From Clostridia bacterium (GTDB lineage: Bacteria > Bacillota > Clostridia > RGIG7378): DNA of 42,224 bases. The DNA is taken from positions 1 through 42,224 of the forward strand of contig JAFYSJ010000018.1 of NCBI GenBank assembly GCA_017559445.1, in the 5' to 3' direction. Position numbers and translations under genes: made by a program. Shown here piece by piece: positions 15,055-23,556 of the stretch. The notes beneath the pieces are model-generated. The model had not been told where the DNA came from and did not search any database. It saw only the letters and a program-made list of their open reading frames with translations. How positions within the stretch are numbered: the first letter of the stretch is position 1; every line of letters starts with the position of its first letter.

Positions 15055-16267
15055 GGTAGTCCTCCCAAATTATCTCGGCGCAGTCAACGCTTTCGCCGTT
15101 ATTGTCTGCCTGAATGTCGCAAACTGCCATGTATGCAGCCTTGCGATTTTCCCACATCTGGTCTAAATCTGCATTTGCAGAAAGTGGTCTTCCGCCTCGT
15201 GCCAACTTACCTAAATCTCTTTCAAGCAAGTAAACTCTGCTGTTGCAACGGATAACCCTGCGATTCTCTGGTCTAAGTGGTGCTCCGCCGCCTGTGGAAA
15301 TTATCTGGCCGCTTTCTTTGCAAACTTTCTCCAAAACTAAAGTCTCAACCTGACGGAATTTCTCCTCGCCAAACTGTGCAAAAATCTCTGGAATAGACAT
15401 GCCCATTTCCTTGACGATTTCTGCGTCCGTATCCACAACATTTCTTCCGGAAATAGTAGCCAAATGCTGAGAAACTGTGCTTTTTCCACTGCCTGGCATA
15501 CCCACCAGCACGATGTTTGTCTTGCTGGTAACCAGATTTCCATAGATTTCTTCCACGTTATCTGGCATTTCACCTGTCCAAAGCTTACATGCCTCGGCAG
15601 CCTGTGCCACCAACATGTAAAGTCCGCCTGCACATGGGATGCCCCTATCCTGTGCCTGCTGAATAAGTCCAGTTCTAATAGGGTTGTACACCACGTCCAA
15701 AACTCCCTTTAAGTTGGGGAATTTGCTAAGGTCCATGATCTCGTCCTGAATATTTGGGTACATTCCAACTGGAGTTGTGTTAACGATGATCTCCACATCC
15801 TCCATGGTATGTACTACATCGTATGTAACAACGTCTTCTCCACTTCGGCGGGATGCGTGAACAACCTCTCTTGCGCCTGAGTTTCTAGCTGCTGCCTCAA
15901 TGGTCATGGAAGTTGCGCCTGTTCCAAGGATCAAAACCTTGCGTCCCTCAAAACTTACGCCTGCCTTCTTTGCCAATCCCAAGAATCCCATGTAATCTGT
16001 GTTATACCCATGGAGCTTACCATCTTTTCGCACAATTGTATTTACACAACCAATGGCCTCTGCGCTTTCGTGAATCACATCAAGAAATGGCATAACATCT
16101 CTTTTGTAAGGAATTGTGACATTAAGTCCCTGCCAATCCCCCTCCAAGATGTATTTTTCCAACTCCTCCGGCTCCAAACTCTTAAGCTCATAGTCGTACT
16201 TACCAAAGGCCGGGTGTATTACTGCGGAGTAGCTATGTCCCAGTTTGCGACCAATTAGCCTATACAT
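15035..16267 (-). CDS. aroE-aroK: Fused shikimate dehydrogenase / shikimate kinase
   Basis: A 410-residue bifunctional protein. Residues 1-245 are AroE, which reduces 3-dehydroshikimate with NADPH: GHSYSAVIH near the N-terminus, catalytic K55 in VTIPYK, D91 in NTDYMGF and the nucleotide loop GTGATS. Residues 250-410 are shikimate kinase: Walker A GMPGSGKS (256-263), DTDAEI, EEKFRQVE, GGG (326-328) and the lid arginines in ARGGRPL. Steps four and five of the pathway are thus joined. It begins one base after the aroC stop. Both halves appear complete, so both activities are expected. Confidence 0.94.
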   Translation of the reverse strand: MYRLIGRKLGHSYSAVIHPAFGKYDYELKSLEPEELEKYILEGDWQGLNVTIPYKRDVMPFLDVIHESAEAIGCVNTIVRKDGKLHGYNTDYMGFLGLAKKAGVSFEGRKVLILGTGATSMTIEAAARNSGAREVVHASRRSGEDVVTYDVVHTMEDVEIIVNTTPVGMYPNIQDEIMDLSKFPNLKGVLDVVYNPIRTGLIQQAQDRGIPCAGGLYMLVAQAAEACKLWTGEMPDNVEEIYGNLVTSKTNIVLVGMPGSGKSTVSQHLATISGRNVVDTDAEIVKEMGMSIPEIFAQFGEEKFRQVETLVLEKVCKESGQIISTGGGAPLRPENRRVIRCNSRVYLLERDLGKLARGGRPLSANADLDQMWENRKAAYMAVCDIQADNNGESVDCAEIIWEDYLENTDY

Positions 16268-16268
16268 A

Positions 16269-17615
16269 TTAGTCCTCCCTTAACTGGTCCTCGTACTCAC
16301 GAGTTATTCTCATGATTTCCTGGAAAATCTGAGCCATGGCCTCGCCCTTGCCTGCATCTATTGTTTCTGCCAAGGACTTTACCTTGTCCAAAACAATCTG
16401 CTCTCTTGCAGGGTCAAAAGTTGGCAAACCAAGCTTATCCTTTTCCTCTGCGATTTTGCCTGCCAATGCCATTCTCTGGCAAAGGAGTTCAACAAGTCTA
16501 TTGTTTATACTGTCAATGGCCTTGCGACACTGTGCCATATCTCCTGCCTCGCCGTCCAACATGGCGTCCAACATAACAATAGCTGTAATTGCCTCTACGC
16601 AAGGAACTGCTCTTACTGCGATGCATGGATCGTGTCTTCCGGAAATCGCAATAGTTGTCTCCTCCTTTTGGGAAAGGGAAACTGTCTTTTGCTCCATGGA
16701 AATAGAAGCTGTTGGCTTAAAAGCACATCTAAACACAATGGGCATGCCATTTGTAATGCCTGCCTGAATGCCGCTGCTGTAGTTTGTCTCTGTGGCAACC
16801 TTGCCGTCCTTGATCACAAATGGGTCATTGTGCTGGCTACCTCTCATGGAAATAGCATCGAAGCCTGCGCCAAACTCAACACCTCTCAATGCGCCCAAAA
16901 CGTAAAGAGCAGATGTGAGACGATTTTCAATTCCGTTACCCAAGGGTGAGCCCACGCCTGCAGGCATACCAACTACTGCGCACTCAACCATTCCTCCAAT
17001 GGAATCTCCGTCCTTGGCTGCTGCCTGGATAATTTCGTCCATGGCCTGACCTGCTACCTGGTCCAAAACTGGCATTCCTTCTGCCAAAACAAAGTCTGCC
17101 TTTGTCACATTTACAAGGTCAAAAGCCTTATCCTTTGCTGTGCCAACCTGTGCCAAGTGAGCTCCGATTGATACACCCTTTTCCTTAAGGGCACACATGC
17201 AAACATAGCCAATTGCACAAAGAGGTGCTGTAAGTCTAGCAGAAAAATGGCCGCCACCTCTCAAATCGCAACCGGGGAATCTCAATCTAGATGTATAGTC
17301 TGCATGAGATGGTCTAGGTGTATCTGCAAATCCGTTATAGTCGCCAGAGCGCTGGTTAAGATTGGGGATGTTTACCACCAAGGGAGTGCCATCTGTGACA
17401 CCGTCCTTAAGACCAGACAAAAACTCTGGAATATCTGCCTCTTTGCGAGGAGTTGTATTGCGCTGACCGCCTCTGCGTCTAGCCATAAAGGCCATGAGGC
17501 CATCCATATCCACTGTGATTCCCTGTGGAATACCTGTGGCTGTACATCTTACGTAATCTCCGTGAGACGCGCCTTCCATGGTTATTCTAATGTTAGTTCC
17601 AAAGGTAGACTTCAC
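16269..17615 (-). CDS. aroC: Chorismate synthase fused to chorismate mutase
   Basis: A 448-residue protein. Residues 1-358 are chorismate synthase, which uses reduced FMN to convert EPSP to chorismate: MKSTFGTNIRITMEGASHG, RPSHADYT, FSARLT, ENRLTSALY and SGRHDPCIA are family segments. Residues 359-448 are an all-helical AroQ-class chorismate mutase (QCRKAIDSINNRLVELL, then an arginine in CQRM, a lysine in EEKDK and PAREQIV as binding residues) that makes prephenate. The two are joined with almost no linker. The start is GTG at 17615, overlapping the aroA stop as GTGA. The fusion places the branch-point enzyme beside its substrate source; TyrA downstream in metabolism is encoded in the same operon. 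Confidence 0.93.
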   Translation of the reverse strand: MKSTFGTNIRITMEGASHGDYVRCTATGIPQGITVDMDGLMAFMARRRGGQRNTTPRKEADIPEFLSGLKDGVTDGTPLVVNIPNLNQRSGDYNGFADTPRPSHADYTSRLRFPGCDLRGGGHFSARLTAPLCAIGYVCMCALKEKGVSIGAHLAQVGTAKDKAFDLVNVTKADFVLAEGMPVLDQVAGQAMDEIIQAAAKDGDSIGGMVECAVVGMPAGVGSPLGNGIENRLTSALYVLGALRGVEFGAGFDAISMRGSQHNDPFVIKDGKVATETNYSSGIQAGITNGMPIVFRCAFKPTASISMEQKTVSLSQKEETTIAISGRHDPCIAVRAVPCVEAITAIVMLDAMLDGEAGDMAQCRKAIDSINNRLVELLCQRMALAGKIAEEKDKLGLPTFDPAREQIVLDKVKSLAETIDAGKGEAMAQIFQEIMRITREYEDQLRED

Positions 17616-18889
17616 TTTACTTGGCCTCCAATTTTCTCAAAATCCTTAAAAAAGTCTGGGTAAGACTTGGCGCAACACTCTGCGCCCAAAACTGTAACGG
17701 GCTCCTGGCAAATCAAAGATGCAACCGCTCCGCTCATGGCAATTCTATGATCTGCAAAGGAATCCACTATGCCACCCTTTAGCTGACCATTGCCCTCTAC
17801 GTAAACCGTGTCGCCCTCTACTACCATGCTACCACCTAAGGAAGCAAGCAACTGACGAACTGTCTCAACTCTGTCGCTTTCCTTGATTCTAAGGCGTGCC
17901 ACATTGTGGAAAGTAGATGTACCAACAGCTCCTGCTGCCAAAACTGCCAAAATAGGGAACAAATCCGGAATGCCAGAAACGTCCACCTCAAAGGGTTTAA
18001 GCTGTGTCTCTGGAGCAACTACCTCATATCTTCTATCTCCCAAATATGTAACCTTTGCTCCTGCCATGGCGATAATATCTGCAACTGCCTTGTCTCCTTG
18101 ACGAGATTCTGGATCCAAGCCATTCAAAATCACACGTCCTCCAAGGGCTCCTGCCACCAATGGGAATGCGGCTCCGGACCAATCACCCTCCACCTGATAT
18201 TCCTTAGGCTCCTTTGTTGCCGCATGGTCCTCGGAAAGCTCATAAACTGTCTCTGTTTCGGACTTCTTGCACTGCCAATTAAGGCCATAATATGCCAAAG
18301 TATCCACAGTCATATCCACATATGCTACAGACTCCAATTTTCCGGGGATAACCACCTTGCTTGCGCCGGGCTGACTGGCCATTGCCATAAGAAGGCCTGA
18401 AATAAATTGGGAGCTAATGTTGCCAGGAATTGTGTATGTGCCTGCAGACATCTTGCCTGACAATGTCAAGGGCAGCTTATCACCTGTGGCACTAACTCCA
18501 TGGTCCTTCATTTCGTCGATAATAATAGAAATAGGCCTTTCGGGTAATCTTCCCTGGCCTGTAAATGTGCGAGTAAGTCCGAGAGCAGAGCAAACTGGTA
18601 GCAAAAATCTAAGCGTTGAACCACTTTCGCGACAATTTACTTCGCCTTCTGTTTTAGAATCGTCCCATCCTGTATAGCAAAGAGTTTCTCCGTCCCTTGT
18701 AAAAACTGCTCCCAAGCTGCCCAATGCCTCAATAGTTGTCTCCACGTCAATGGAATTACCAACATGGGAAACCTTTGCACCATTGCCACAGATTGCAGAG
18801 CAAATCAAAGCTCTATGAGCATCTGACTTAGATGCAGGAGCCTGCAAAGAACCGTTTATTTTACTTTTTGCCACAATTGTTACGTTCAT
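17612..18889 (-). CDS. aroA: 3-phosphoshikimate 1-carboxyvinyltransferase (EPSP synthase)
   Basis: A 425-residue cytosolic enzyme joining PEP to shikimate-3-phosphate. Family motifs seen in order are APASKSDAHRALI, RESGSTLRFLLPV, LRIKESDRVE and SFADHRIAMS. The start is the ATG at 18889, eight bases after the aroB stop, behind GGTGG; the frame is open for 54 more codons upstream but that is aroB sequence read out of frame. It overlaps aroC by four bases. The length is usual for the family. Confidence 0.96.
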   Translation of the reverse strand: MNVTIVAKSKINGSLQAPASKSDAHRALICSAICGNGAKVSHVGNSIDVETTIEALGSLGAVFTRDGETLCYTGWDDSKTEGEVNCRESGSTLRFLLPVCSALGLTRTFTGQGRLPERPISIIIDEMKDHGVSATGDKLPLTLSGKMSAGTYTIPGNISSQFISGLLMAMASQPGASKVVIPGKLESVAYVDMTVDTLAYYGLNWQCKKSETETVYELSEDHAATKEPKEYQVEGDWSGAAFPLVAGALGGRVILNGLDPESRQGDKAVADIIAMAGAKVTYLGDRRYEVVAPETQLKPFEVDVSGIPDLFPILAVLAAGAVGTSTFHNVARLRIKESDRVETVRQLLASLGGSMVVEGDTVYVEGNGQLKGGIVDSFADHRIAMSGAVASLICQEPVTVLGAECCAKSYPDFFKDFEKIGGQVK

Positions 18890-18897
18890 TTCCACCA

Positions 18898-19986
18898 CTA
18901 AACCAAAATAAAATCTGCCAAACTGTCCATATCCACGAGAACGATGGAGCAAAGCCCCTGATTGTCTGGCACTACAATGCTGATCATCTGACCAGCGCGC
19001 TTTTTGTCTGCACGAATGGCTTGCAAAACCTCTTCCTTGGAAACAGGGCAAACTGTAGGAAGTCCAAGACCATCCAAAATGCGAATCAAATTATCTGTAT
19101 ATCCTGCTGGACACATACCCTTTGCCTCTGCGGAACGGGCCATAACCACCATGCCGATGGCAACGCCCTCGCCGTGCTGTACCTGACCTCCTGTGGCCTT
19201 TTCGATGGCGTGGCCAACTGTGTGTCCAAAGTTAAGGAGCATGCGCTCACCTGTATCTCTTTCGTCCGCCTCAACTACCTGTGCCTTAATGGAAACGCAT
19301 GCCTCGATGAGCTGCTCCAAAATCTGGTGAACCATTTCGCTCTGCTCACCAAAGCTAGGTGTCTTTGCTACCTCGGCCAACTCGTCGGAAAGTTCCATAA
19401 TCTTGGGGTCACGAATGCAACCATACTTAACAACCTCGGCCATGCCACAGGCAACTTCTCTGCCTGGCAATGTGTCCATCGTTGCTGGGTCGATGATAAC
19501 CATGGAAGGTTGCCAGAATGTGCCGATCTGGTTCTTGTGACCACCCATGTTTACGCCAGTTTTGCCGCCAACTGATGCATCTACTGCAGAAAGCAATGTT
19601 GTTGGAATCTGCACGAAACGGATGCCTCTCAAATAGATGGATGCAGCAAAGCCTGCCATATCGCCTGTGATACCACCACCAAGTGCGATGATAATGTCGG
19701 AGCGGGTCATTTCAGATCTCTTAAGCTCGGAAAGAATGCTCTCCACTGTCTTCATGGTCTTGGATTCCTCGCCTGGAGCAAAGGAAAGGGAGCGAGTCTC
19801 AATATGAGCCTCTCTAAGAGCTCTAATTACCTGAGCTCCGTAAATACTCATAACGTTAGCATCGGACACAACAAAACACTTGGCGCCAGGAAATCTTCTG
19901 CCAATTAAGTTGCCCAAGTCTGCCAGCAAACCTGTGCCAACTAAAACGTCATATGGTGTTGATGTATTTACGTGTACGATGTTCAT
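18898..19986 (-). CDS. aroB: 3-dehydroquinate synthase
   Basis: A 362-residue NAD- and metal-dependent enzyme converting DAHP to 3-dehydroquinate, step two of the pathway. GGGITGDMAGFAASIYLRG, the metal and NAD region around SVGGKTGVN, and the histidines of NFGHTVGHAIE are clear. The start at 19986 has AGAGGT upstream, immediately after the CTAG repeat array that separates it from tyrA. Because the array lies between aroB and the operon promoter at 22246-22274, aroB and all genes after it depend on reading through the array unless a promoter lies within it. Confidence 0.96.
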   Translation of the reverse strand: MNIVHVNTSTPYDVLVGTGLLADLGNLIGRRFPGAKCFVVSDANVMSIYGAQVIRALREAHIETRSLSFAPGEESKTMKTVESILSELKRSEMTRSDIIIALGGGITGDMAGFAASIYLRGIRFVQIPTTLLSAVDASVGGKTGVNMGGHKNQIGTFWQPSMVIIDPATMDTLPGREVACGMAEVVKYGCIRDPKIMELSDELAEVAKTPSFGEQSEMVHQILEQLIEACVSIKAQVVEADERDTGERMLLNFGHTVGHAIEKATGGQVQHGEGVAIGMVVMARSAEAKGMCPAGYTDNLIRILDGLGLPTVCPVSKEEVLQAIRADKKRAGQMISIVVPDNQGLCSIVLVDMDSLADFILV

Positions 19987-20004
19987 GTGATACCTCTTTT
20001 TTTA

Positions 20005-20328
20005 GTGTTCCGTTCGTTTCACTCACTAACAATCCGCTCGATTCTCTCGCTAGTGGTCCGAGTGCAAGCACTCTAGTAATCGCTCGCGTTGCTCACTAGC
20101 GCAGCGGTTCACTAGCGAATGCGGCTCACTAGCCGAAGGCGGTCACTAGCGAATGCAATGAGCGGCCACTAGCAAGCTCTGCTTGCGGTTCACTAGCGCA
20201 GCGACCTACTAGCGTAGCGGCTCACTAGCGAATGCAATGAGCGACCACTAGCCGAAGGCGGCCACTAGCAACGCAGTTGCGGCCTACTAGACGAAGGCGG
20301 CCACTAGCAAGCTCTGCTTGCGGTTCAC
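20005..20328. repeat. CTAG-phased hairpin repeat array
   Basis: Fourteen CTAG tetranucleotides occur between 20050 and 20307 at spacings of 23, 23, 16, 17, 17, 23, 24, 16, 16, 23, 17, 22 and 17 bases. Most units begin CACTAGC and contain a small palindrome: GCAAGC-TCT-GCTTGC, GCAAC-GCA-GTTGC, GCCG-AAGG-CGGC or short GCGCAGC/GCGTAGC forms; CGAATGCAATGAGCGG recurs with little or no change. The array abuts the tyrA stop codon at 20329 and ends just before the aroB ribosome site. No open frame of note crosses it. It could act on mRNA folding, stability or transcription between tyrA and aroB, or be a mobile repeat. Confidence 0.85.
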
Positions 20329-21180
20329 TTAATTTCTCCTCGGTCCTGGCTTTGAAATCTCACGCTTTGTGGCTGTGCTCTCTGCCATGAGTGCCTTCAA
20401 AGTGTCCTTGTCCTCTTCCAATATCGCTGTTCTATACTTCTGCAGGTCTGCAATAAGTCTATCTACCTCAGGAATCAAATAATCCTTGTTTTCCACAAAG
20501 ATATCGCTCCACATCTGGCCATTAATAACAGCAACTCTAGTCATGTCCCTAAAGGAACCAGCAGAAAGTCCTCTGTGCTCCCTAGCTGTAGGGCTCATTA
20601 CGTATGCAGATGAAAGTACGTGAGCCAACTGAGATGTGTAGGCAATAATCCTATCGTGCTCAGCAGGTGACTTAAGGGTAACTGTGCCAAATCCAATTTC
20701 TAAGAAAAACTTTTTAATATCGGACAAAAGCAACAGGTCCACGTCGCTTTCTGGTGTCAAAATCATGGATGCTGAATTAAACAAGTTTGCATTGGCTGCT
20801 GTGTAACCCCAAACCTCTCTACCTGCCATGGGGTGACCGCCGATAAATGTCCAGCCATACTTTTCACCAAGGGCTCTTCCCTTTTGACAAATGGCGCGCT
20901 TAATACCGCTACAGTCAATAACAACAGTCTTGGGGCTAATAGATGGAGCCATTTCCTCGATTACCTTAAGGCAAACCTCAGGGTAAACTGCGATCATCAA
21001 AATATCGCAATCCTTCAAGTTTTCGTCAGTCAAAGGGCCATCAACATAGCCAAGGAGCATGTCTCTCTCCAAAGCCTCTGGATTAATGTCCTTTGCATAA
21101 ACTGTATGCTGAGAATTTTTCTTAATGGCACCGGCCATGGAGCCGCCAATGATACCTAATCCAACAATTCCTATTTGCAT
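20329..21180 (-). CDS. tyrA: Prephenate dehydrogenase
   Basis: A 283-residue NAD(P)-dependent enzyme that oxidatively decarboxylates prephenate to 4-hydroxyphenylpyruvate for tyrosine. The N-terminal GLGIIGGSMAGAI is the Rossmann dinucleotide loop; GGHPMAGRE and the TSQLAHVLSSAYV helix are typical of the family. There is no C-terminal ACT domain, so feedback control by tyrosine probably falls on another enzyme, such as AroF. It starts two bases after the aroF stop. The stop codon is joined directly to the repeat array. Arogenate use instead of prephenate cannot be excluded. Confidence 0.93.
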   Translation of the reverse strand: MQIGIVGLGIIGGSMAGAIKKNSQHTVYAKDINPEALERDMLLGYVDGPLTDENLKDCDILMIAVYPEVCLKVIEEMAPSISPKTVVIDCSGIKRAICQKGRALGEKYGWTFIGGHPMAGREVWGYTAANANLFNSASMILTPESDVDLLLLSDIKKFFLEIGFGTVTLKSPAEHDRIIAYTSQLAHVLSSAYVMSPTAREHRGLSAGSFRDMTRVAVINGQMWSDIFVENKDYLIPEVDRLIADLQKYRTAILEEDKDTLKALMAESTATKREISKPGPRRN

Positions 21181-21182
21181 GG

Positions 21183-22208
21183 TTATTCTCCTGTGTACCT
21201 ATTAGGAAGTATTGCGTTAAGCTGCTTAACGAGCTTGTCGAATGCCTCTGGAGTGAGAGCCTGTGGTCCATCGCAAAGAGCCTTTGCTGGGTTGTTGTGC
21301 ACCTCGATCTCCAAACCGTCTGCGCCACATGCTGCAGCTGCCAAAGACATTGGATGTACCAAGCTAGAAATACCGCAAGCATGGCTTGGGTCAACTACAA
21401 CTGGCAAGTGTGTAATCTTGTGAAGCAATGGAATTGCAGACAAATCCAATGTATTTCTAGTTGCTGTCTCAAATGTACGAATACCTCTCTCGCAAAGGAT
21501 AACCTTTTCGTTACCACCTGCCATGATGTACTCTGCGCTCATAAGGAGCTCCTGAAGTGTATTTGCAAGACCTCTCTTAAGGAGAACTGGCTTGTCCTGA
21601 CGGCCAACTTCCTTGAGAAGCTCAAAGTTCTGCATGTTTCTTGCACCGATCTGGATGATGTCCATATCCTCGAAAAGCTCAAGCTGGGATGGATCCATAA
21701 CCTCAGTTACAACTGGAAGTCCTGTCATCTCCTTTGCCAAAGAAAGAAGGCGGATACCCTCGCCCTTCATGCCCTGGAAAGCATAGGGTGATGTTCTTGG
21801 CTTAAATGCGCCACCTCTAAGGAGTGTTGCTCCGCTCTGCTTAACAGCCTTTGCTACTTCGCAAATCTGCTCCTCGCTCTCAACGGAACAAGGGCCAGCA
21901 ATAATATTAAAAGTACCACCACCAATAACAACGGGGTCGCCGTTCTTAGTGGGGATCTCGATAACTGTGTCGTCTGGATGGAACTTGCGGTTAGCCTTCT
22001 TGTAGGGCTCCTGAATACGCTTAACATTTTCTACGCAGTCCAAAGCCAACAACAAATCGATGTCGATTGTTGTTGTATCACCTACGAGTCCCAAAATTGT
22101 GTTATTTTCACCAACACTTCTATGAATAGCAATACCCTGAGAAGCCAACCATTTCTCTAAATTCTGCTCCTGCTGAGGGTTTGCATTTTGCTTTAAAAGA
22201 ATAATCAT
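21183..22208 (-). CDS. aroF: 3-deoxy-7-phosphoheptulonate synthase (type I beta)
   Basis: A 341-residue enzyme condensing PEP and erythrose-4-phosphate, the entry step of the pathway. Residues 1 to about 70 form the ferredoxin-like regulatory domain known from Thermotoga-type enzymes, where it mediates inhibition by tyrosine or phenylalanine. The barrel follows, with AGPCSVES, RGGAFKPRTSPYAFQG, QIGARNMQNFELL, LLKRG, CERGIRTFE and DPSHACG supplying substrate and metal residues. It is the first gene of the leftward aro operon, 38 bases from its -10 box. The N-terminal domain is not a chorismate mutase. Confidence 0.95.
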   Translation of the reverse strand: MIILLKQNANPQQEQNLEKWLASQGIAIHRSVGENNTILGLVGDTTTIDIDLLLALDCVENVKRIQEPYKKANRKFHPDDTVIEIPTKNGDPVVIGGGTFNIIAGPCSVESEEQICEVAKAVKQSGATLLRGGAFKPRTSPYAFQGMKGEGIRLLSLAKEMTGLPVVTEVMDPSQLELFEDMDIIQIGARNMQNFELLKEVGRQDKPVLLKRGLANTLQELLMSAEYIMAGGNEKVILCERGIRTFETATRNTLDLSAIPLLHKITHLPVVVDPSHACGISSLVHPMSLAAAACGADGLEIEVHNNPAKALCDGPQALTPEAFDKLVKQLNAILPNRYTGE

Positions 22209-22245
22209 AAATTTCTCCCATTTTAATAAAGGTACAATTTCATGT

Positions 22246-22274
22246 ATTCTAGCCCATTAACCTGGCTTATGCAA
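22246..22274 (-). promoter_or_regulatory. Promoter of the aro operon
   Basis: On the minus strand TTGCAT (22274-22269), a 17-base spacer and TAGAAT (22251-22246) form a good sigma-A promoter. The resulting leader would be only about 30 bases, leaving no room for a T-box or attenuator before aroF. Confidence 0.7.
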
Positions 22275-22351
22275 ACAAAAGTCCAATTTTTACTTTTTAT
22301 ATAGGCATAAACATGATACTCTATTGCTATAAATTATCGGAGGTGCATACT

Positions 22352-22819
22352 ATGCCTGACATGTTGGTTAAACTATACGACTTACCTAGTGAAAATGCTC
22401 TTTTGGAGTCTCTTAAAAACGAAGGAATCAGCATCCATAGAGTTCTTGCTCCCGATATGTTAAATGTGCTGGACTTTGTGAGAAACAACTTCTCCGAGCA
22501 CTGGGTTTCCGAGTGCACAGTGGCTCTGTCCTCCACTCCTACTAAGTGTTTTATCGCTGTAAAGGATCGACAAGTTGTTGGTTTTGCTTGCTACGATGCC
22601 ACTTCCAAGGGTTTCTTTGGTCCCACAGGTGTTGACTCCAGTTTAAGAGGAAAGGGCATTGGCCGTGCACTGCTTAATATTACTCTCCAACAAATGCGAA
22701 ACGATGGATACGGATATGCCATAATCGGCTCCACAGAGGTAACTGGTTTCTACGCCAAGTGCGTTGGTGCAACTAGCATTCCAGATTCAGATCCTGGTGT
22801 ATACGCAGACATGATATAA
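22352..22819 (+). CDS. GNAT family N-acetyltransferase
   Basis: A 155-residue acetyl-CoA dependent acetyltransferase. The core shows VGFACYDAT, the strand FFGPTGVDSSLRGKGIGRALL containing the acetyl-CoA loop R-G-K-G-I-G, and the final strand VTGFYAKCVGA. The start at 22352 has CGGAGG nine to fourteen bases upstream; an in-frame ATG at 22313 has none. It is divergent from the aro operon and followed by a terminator. The acetylated substrate is unknown. Confidence 0.85.
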   Translation: MPDMLVKLYDLPSENALLESLKNEGISIHRVLAPDMLNVLDFVRNNFSEHWVSECTVALSSTPTKCFIAVKDRQVVGFACYDATSKGFFGPTGVDSSLRGKGIGRALLNITLQQMRNDGYGYAIIGSTEVTGFYAKCVGATSIPDSDPGVYADMI

Positions 22820-22825
22820 CGACAA

Positions 22826-22855
22826 AGACCGACGGAAAATTCCATCGGTCTTTTG
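22826..22855 (+). terminator. Terminator between the GNAT gene and the converging gene
   Basis: AGACCGACGG (22826-22835) and CCATCGGTCT (22842-22851) pair with one mismatch on the plus strand and with a G-U pair instead on the minus strand, with a six-base loop and TTT after it. It probably serves both converging genes. Confidence 0.7.
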
Positions 22856-22860
22856 ACTTT

Positions 22861-23508
22861 TTAAAAAAGTTTAATATTTAGTTCTGCTAAAGATTCCTTA
22901 CACTCTTCGCAAATAGCATCTTCAGAAATTATATCTTGCTGTTCCTTTGTTAAAGTTATCTCCGCTCCAAAATCATCTTTCTTATGTTCATACAATTGCA
23001 TAAGCAAATCTACAGCGGCATCATCCATTTCATAGTACTTCTTCCAATACTCTGTTACCTTGTCATCTGTTAATAGAATACCTTCCAGTAATTGCAGCTC
23101 TGCTTTTATGTCCTTTGAAGCAAGTCCCTTTATCAAATGTATTCCTTCGCTGTCTATCCAAAGAATACTGGTAACACAAGGTGCTTTTCCCTTTCTTCCT
23201 TCCACAAGCAAATACTGTAGTGTTTCTTCTGTTGCTGTTTCTTGCACATGGTCCGGCATCTTTTTCAGTGCTTTCTGAAGCTTTCTTCCCGATAACACCT
23301 TTCTCGATTTATCATTTCGAATAGCAACTACACAACACTCTTTTGTAAATGTTATTGTTCCTTTCACACCTTCAGAGTTGTTCAAAGATAAATTCATCCC
23401 GTCCCAAGATTGTTCATATGATAACTCTGGGTATTTATTCGTCATTATGGCATGGGAAATAGAAGCAATAAGGCTGTTCTTAAAGATAATCTGGTTGTCA
23501 AAAAACAT
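22861..23508 (-). CDS. Hypothetical protein
   Basis: A 215-residue soluble protein that I do not recognise. It begins with FFDNQIIFKNSLIASISHAI, has a mixed alpha/beta look in the first half (YEQSWDGMNLSL, TITFTKECCVVAIRN), a central stretch LWIDSEGIHLIKGLA, and an acidic helical C-terminus with CEECKES. There is no signal peptide or membrane segment. GAGGTAG stands eight bases before the ATG. It is separated from the TPM gene by 48 bases and is probably transcribed with or after it. Confidence 0.65.
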   Translation of the reverse strand: MFFDNQIIFKNSLIASISHAIMTNKYPELSYEQSWDGMNLSLNNSEGVKGTITFTKECCVVAIRNDKSRKVLSGRKLQKALKKMPDHVQETATEETLQYLLVEGRKGKAPCVTSILWIDSEGIHLIKGLASKDIKAELQLLEGILLTDDKVTEYWKKYYEMDDAAVDLLMQLYEHKKDDFGAEITLTKEQQDIISEDAICEECKESLAELNIKLF

Positions 23509-23556
23509 GTTTTCTACCTCATTTCACTAAAAAACAGGAAATCCATAGTCTATACT

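Noticed and set aside
20005-20328. CRISPR array
   Set aside because: Units of 16-24 bases vary throughout, there is no constant repeat with unique spacers, and no cas genes are near.
21960-22208. Chorismate mutase domain at the N-terminus of AroF
   Set aside because: The first 70 residues have the alternating strands of the ferredoxin-like regulatory domain and lack the mutase helices and arginines.
22209-22245. T-box or other riboswitch before aroF
   Set aside because: With the TTGCAT/TAGAAT promoter the leader is about 30 bases, too short for such structures, and no T-box sequence was seen.
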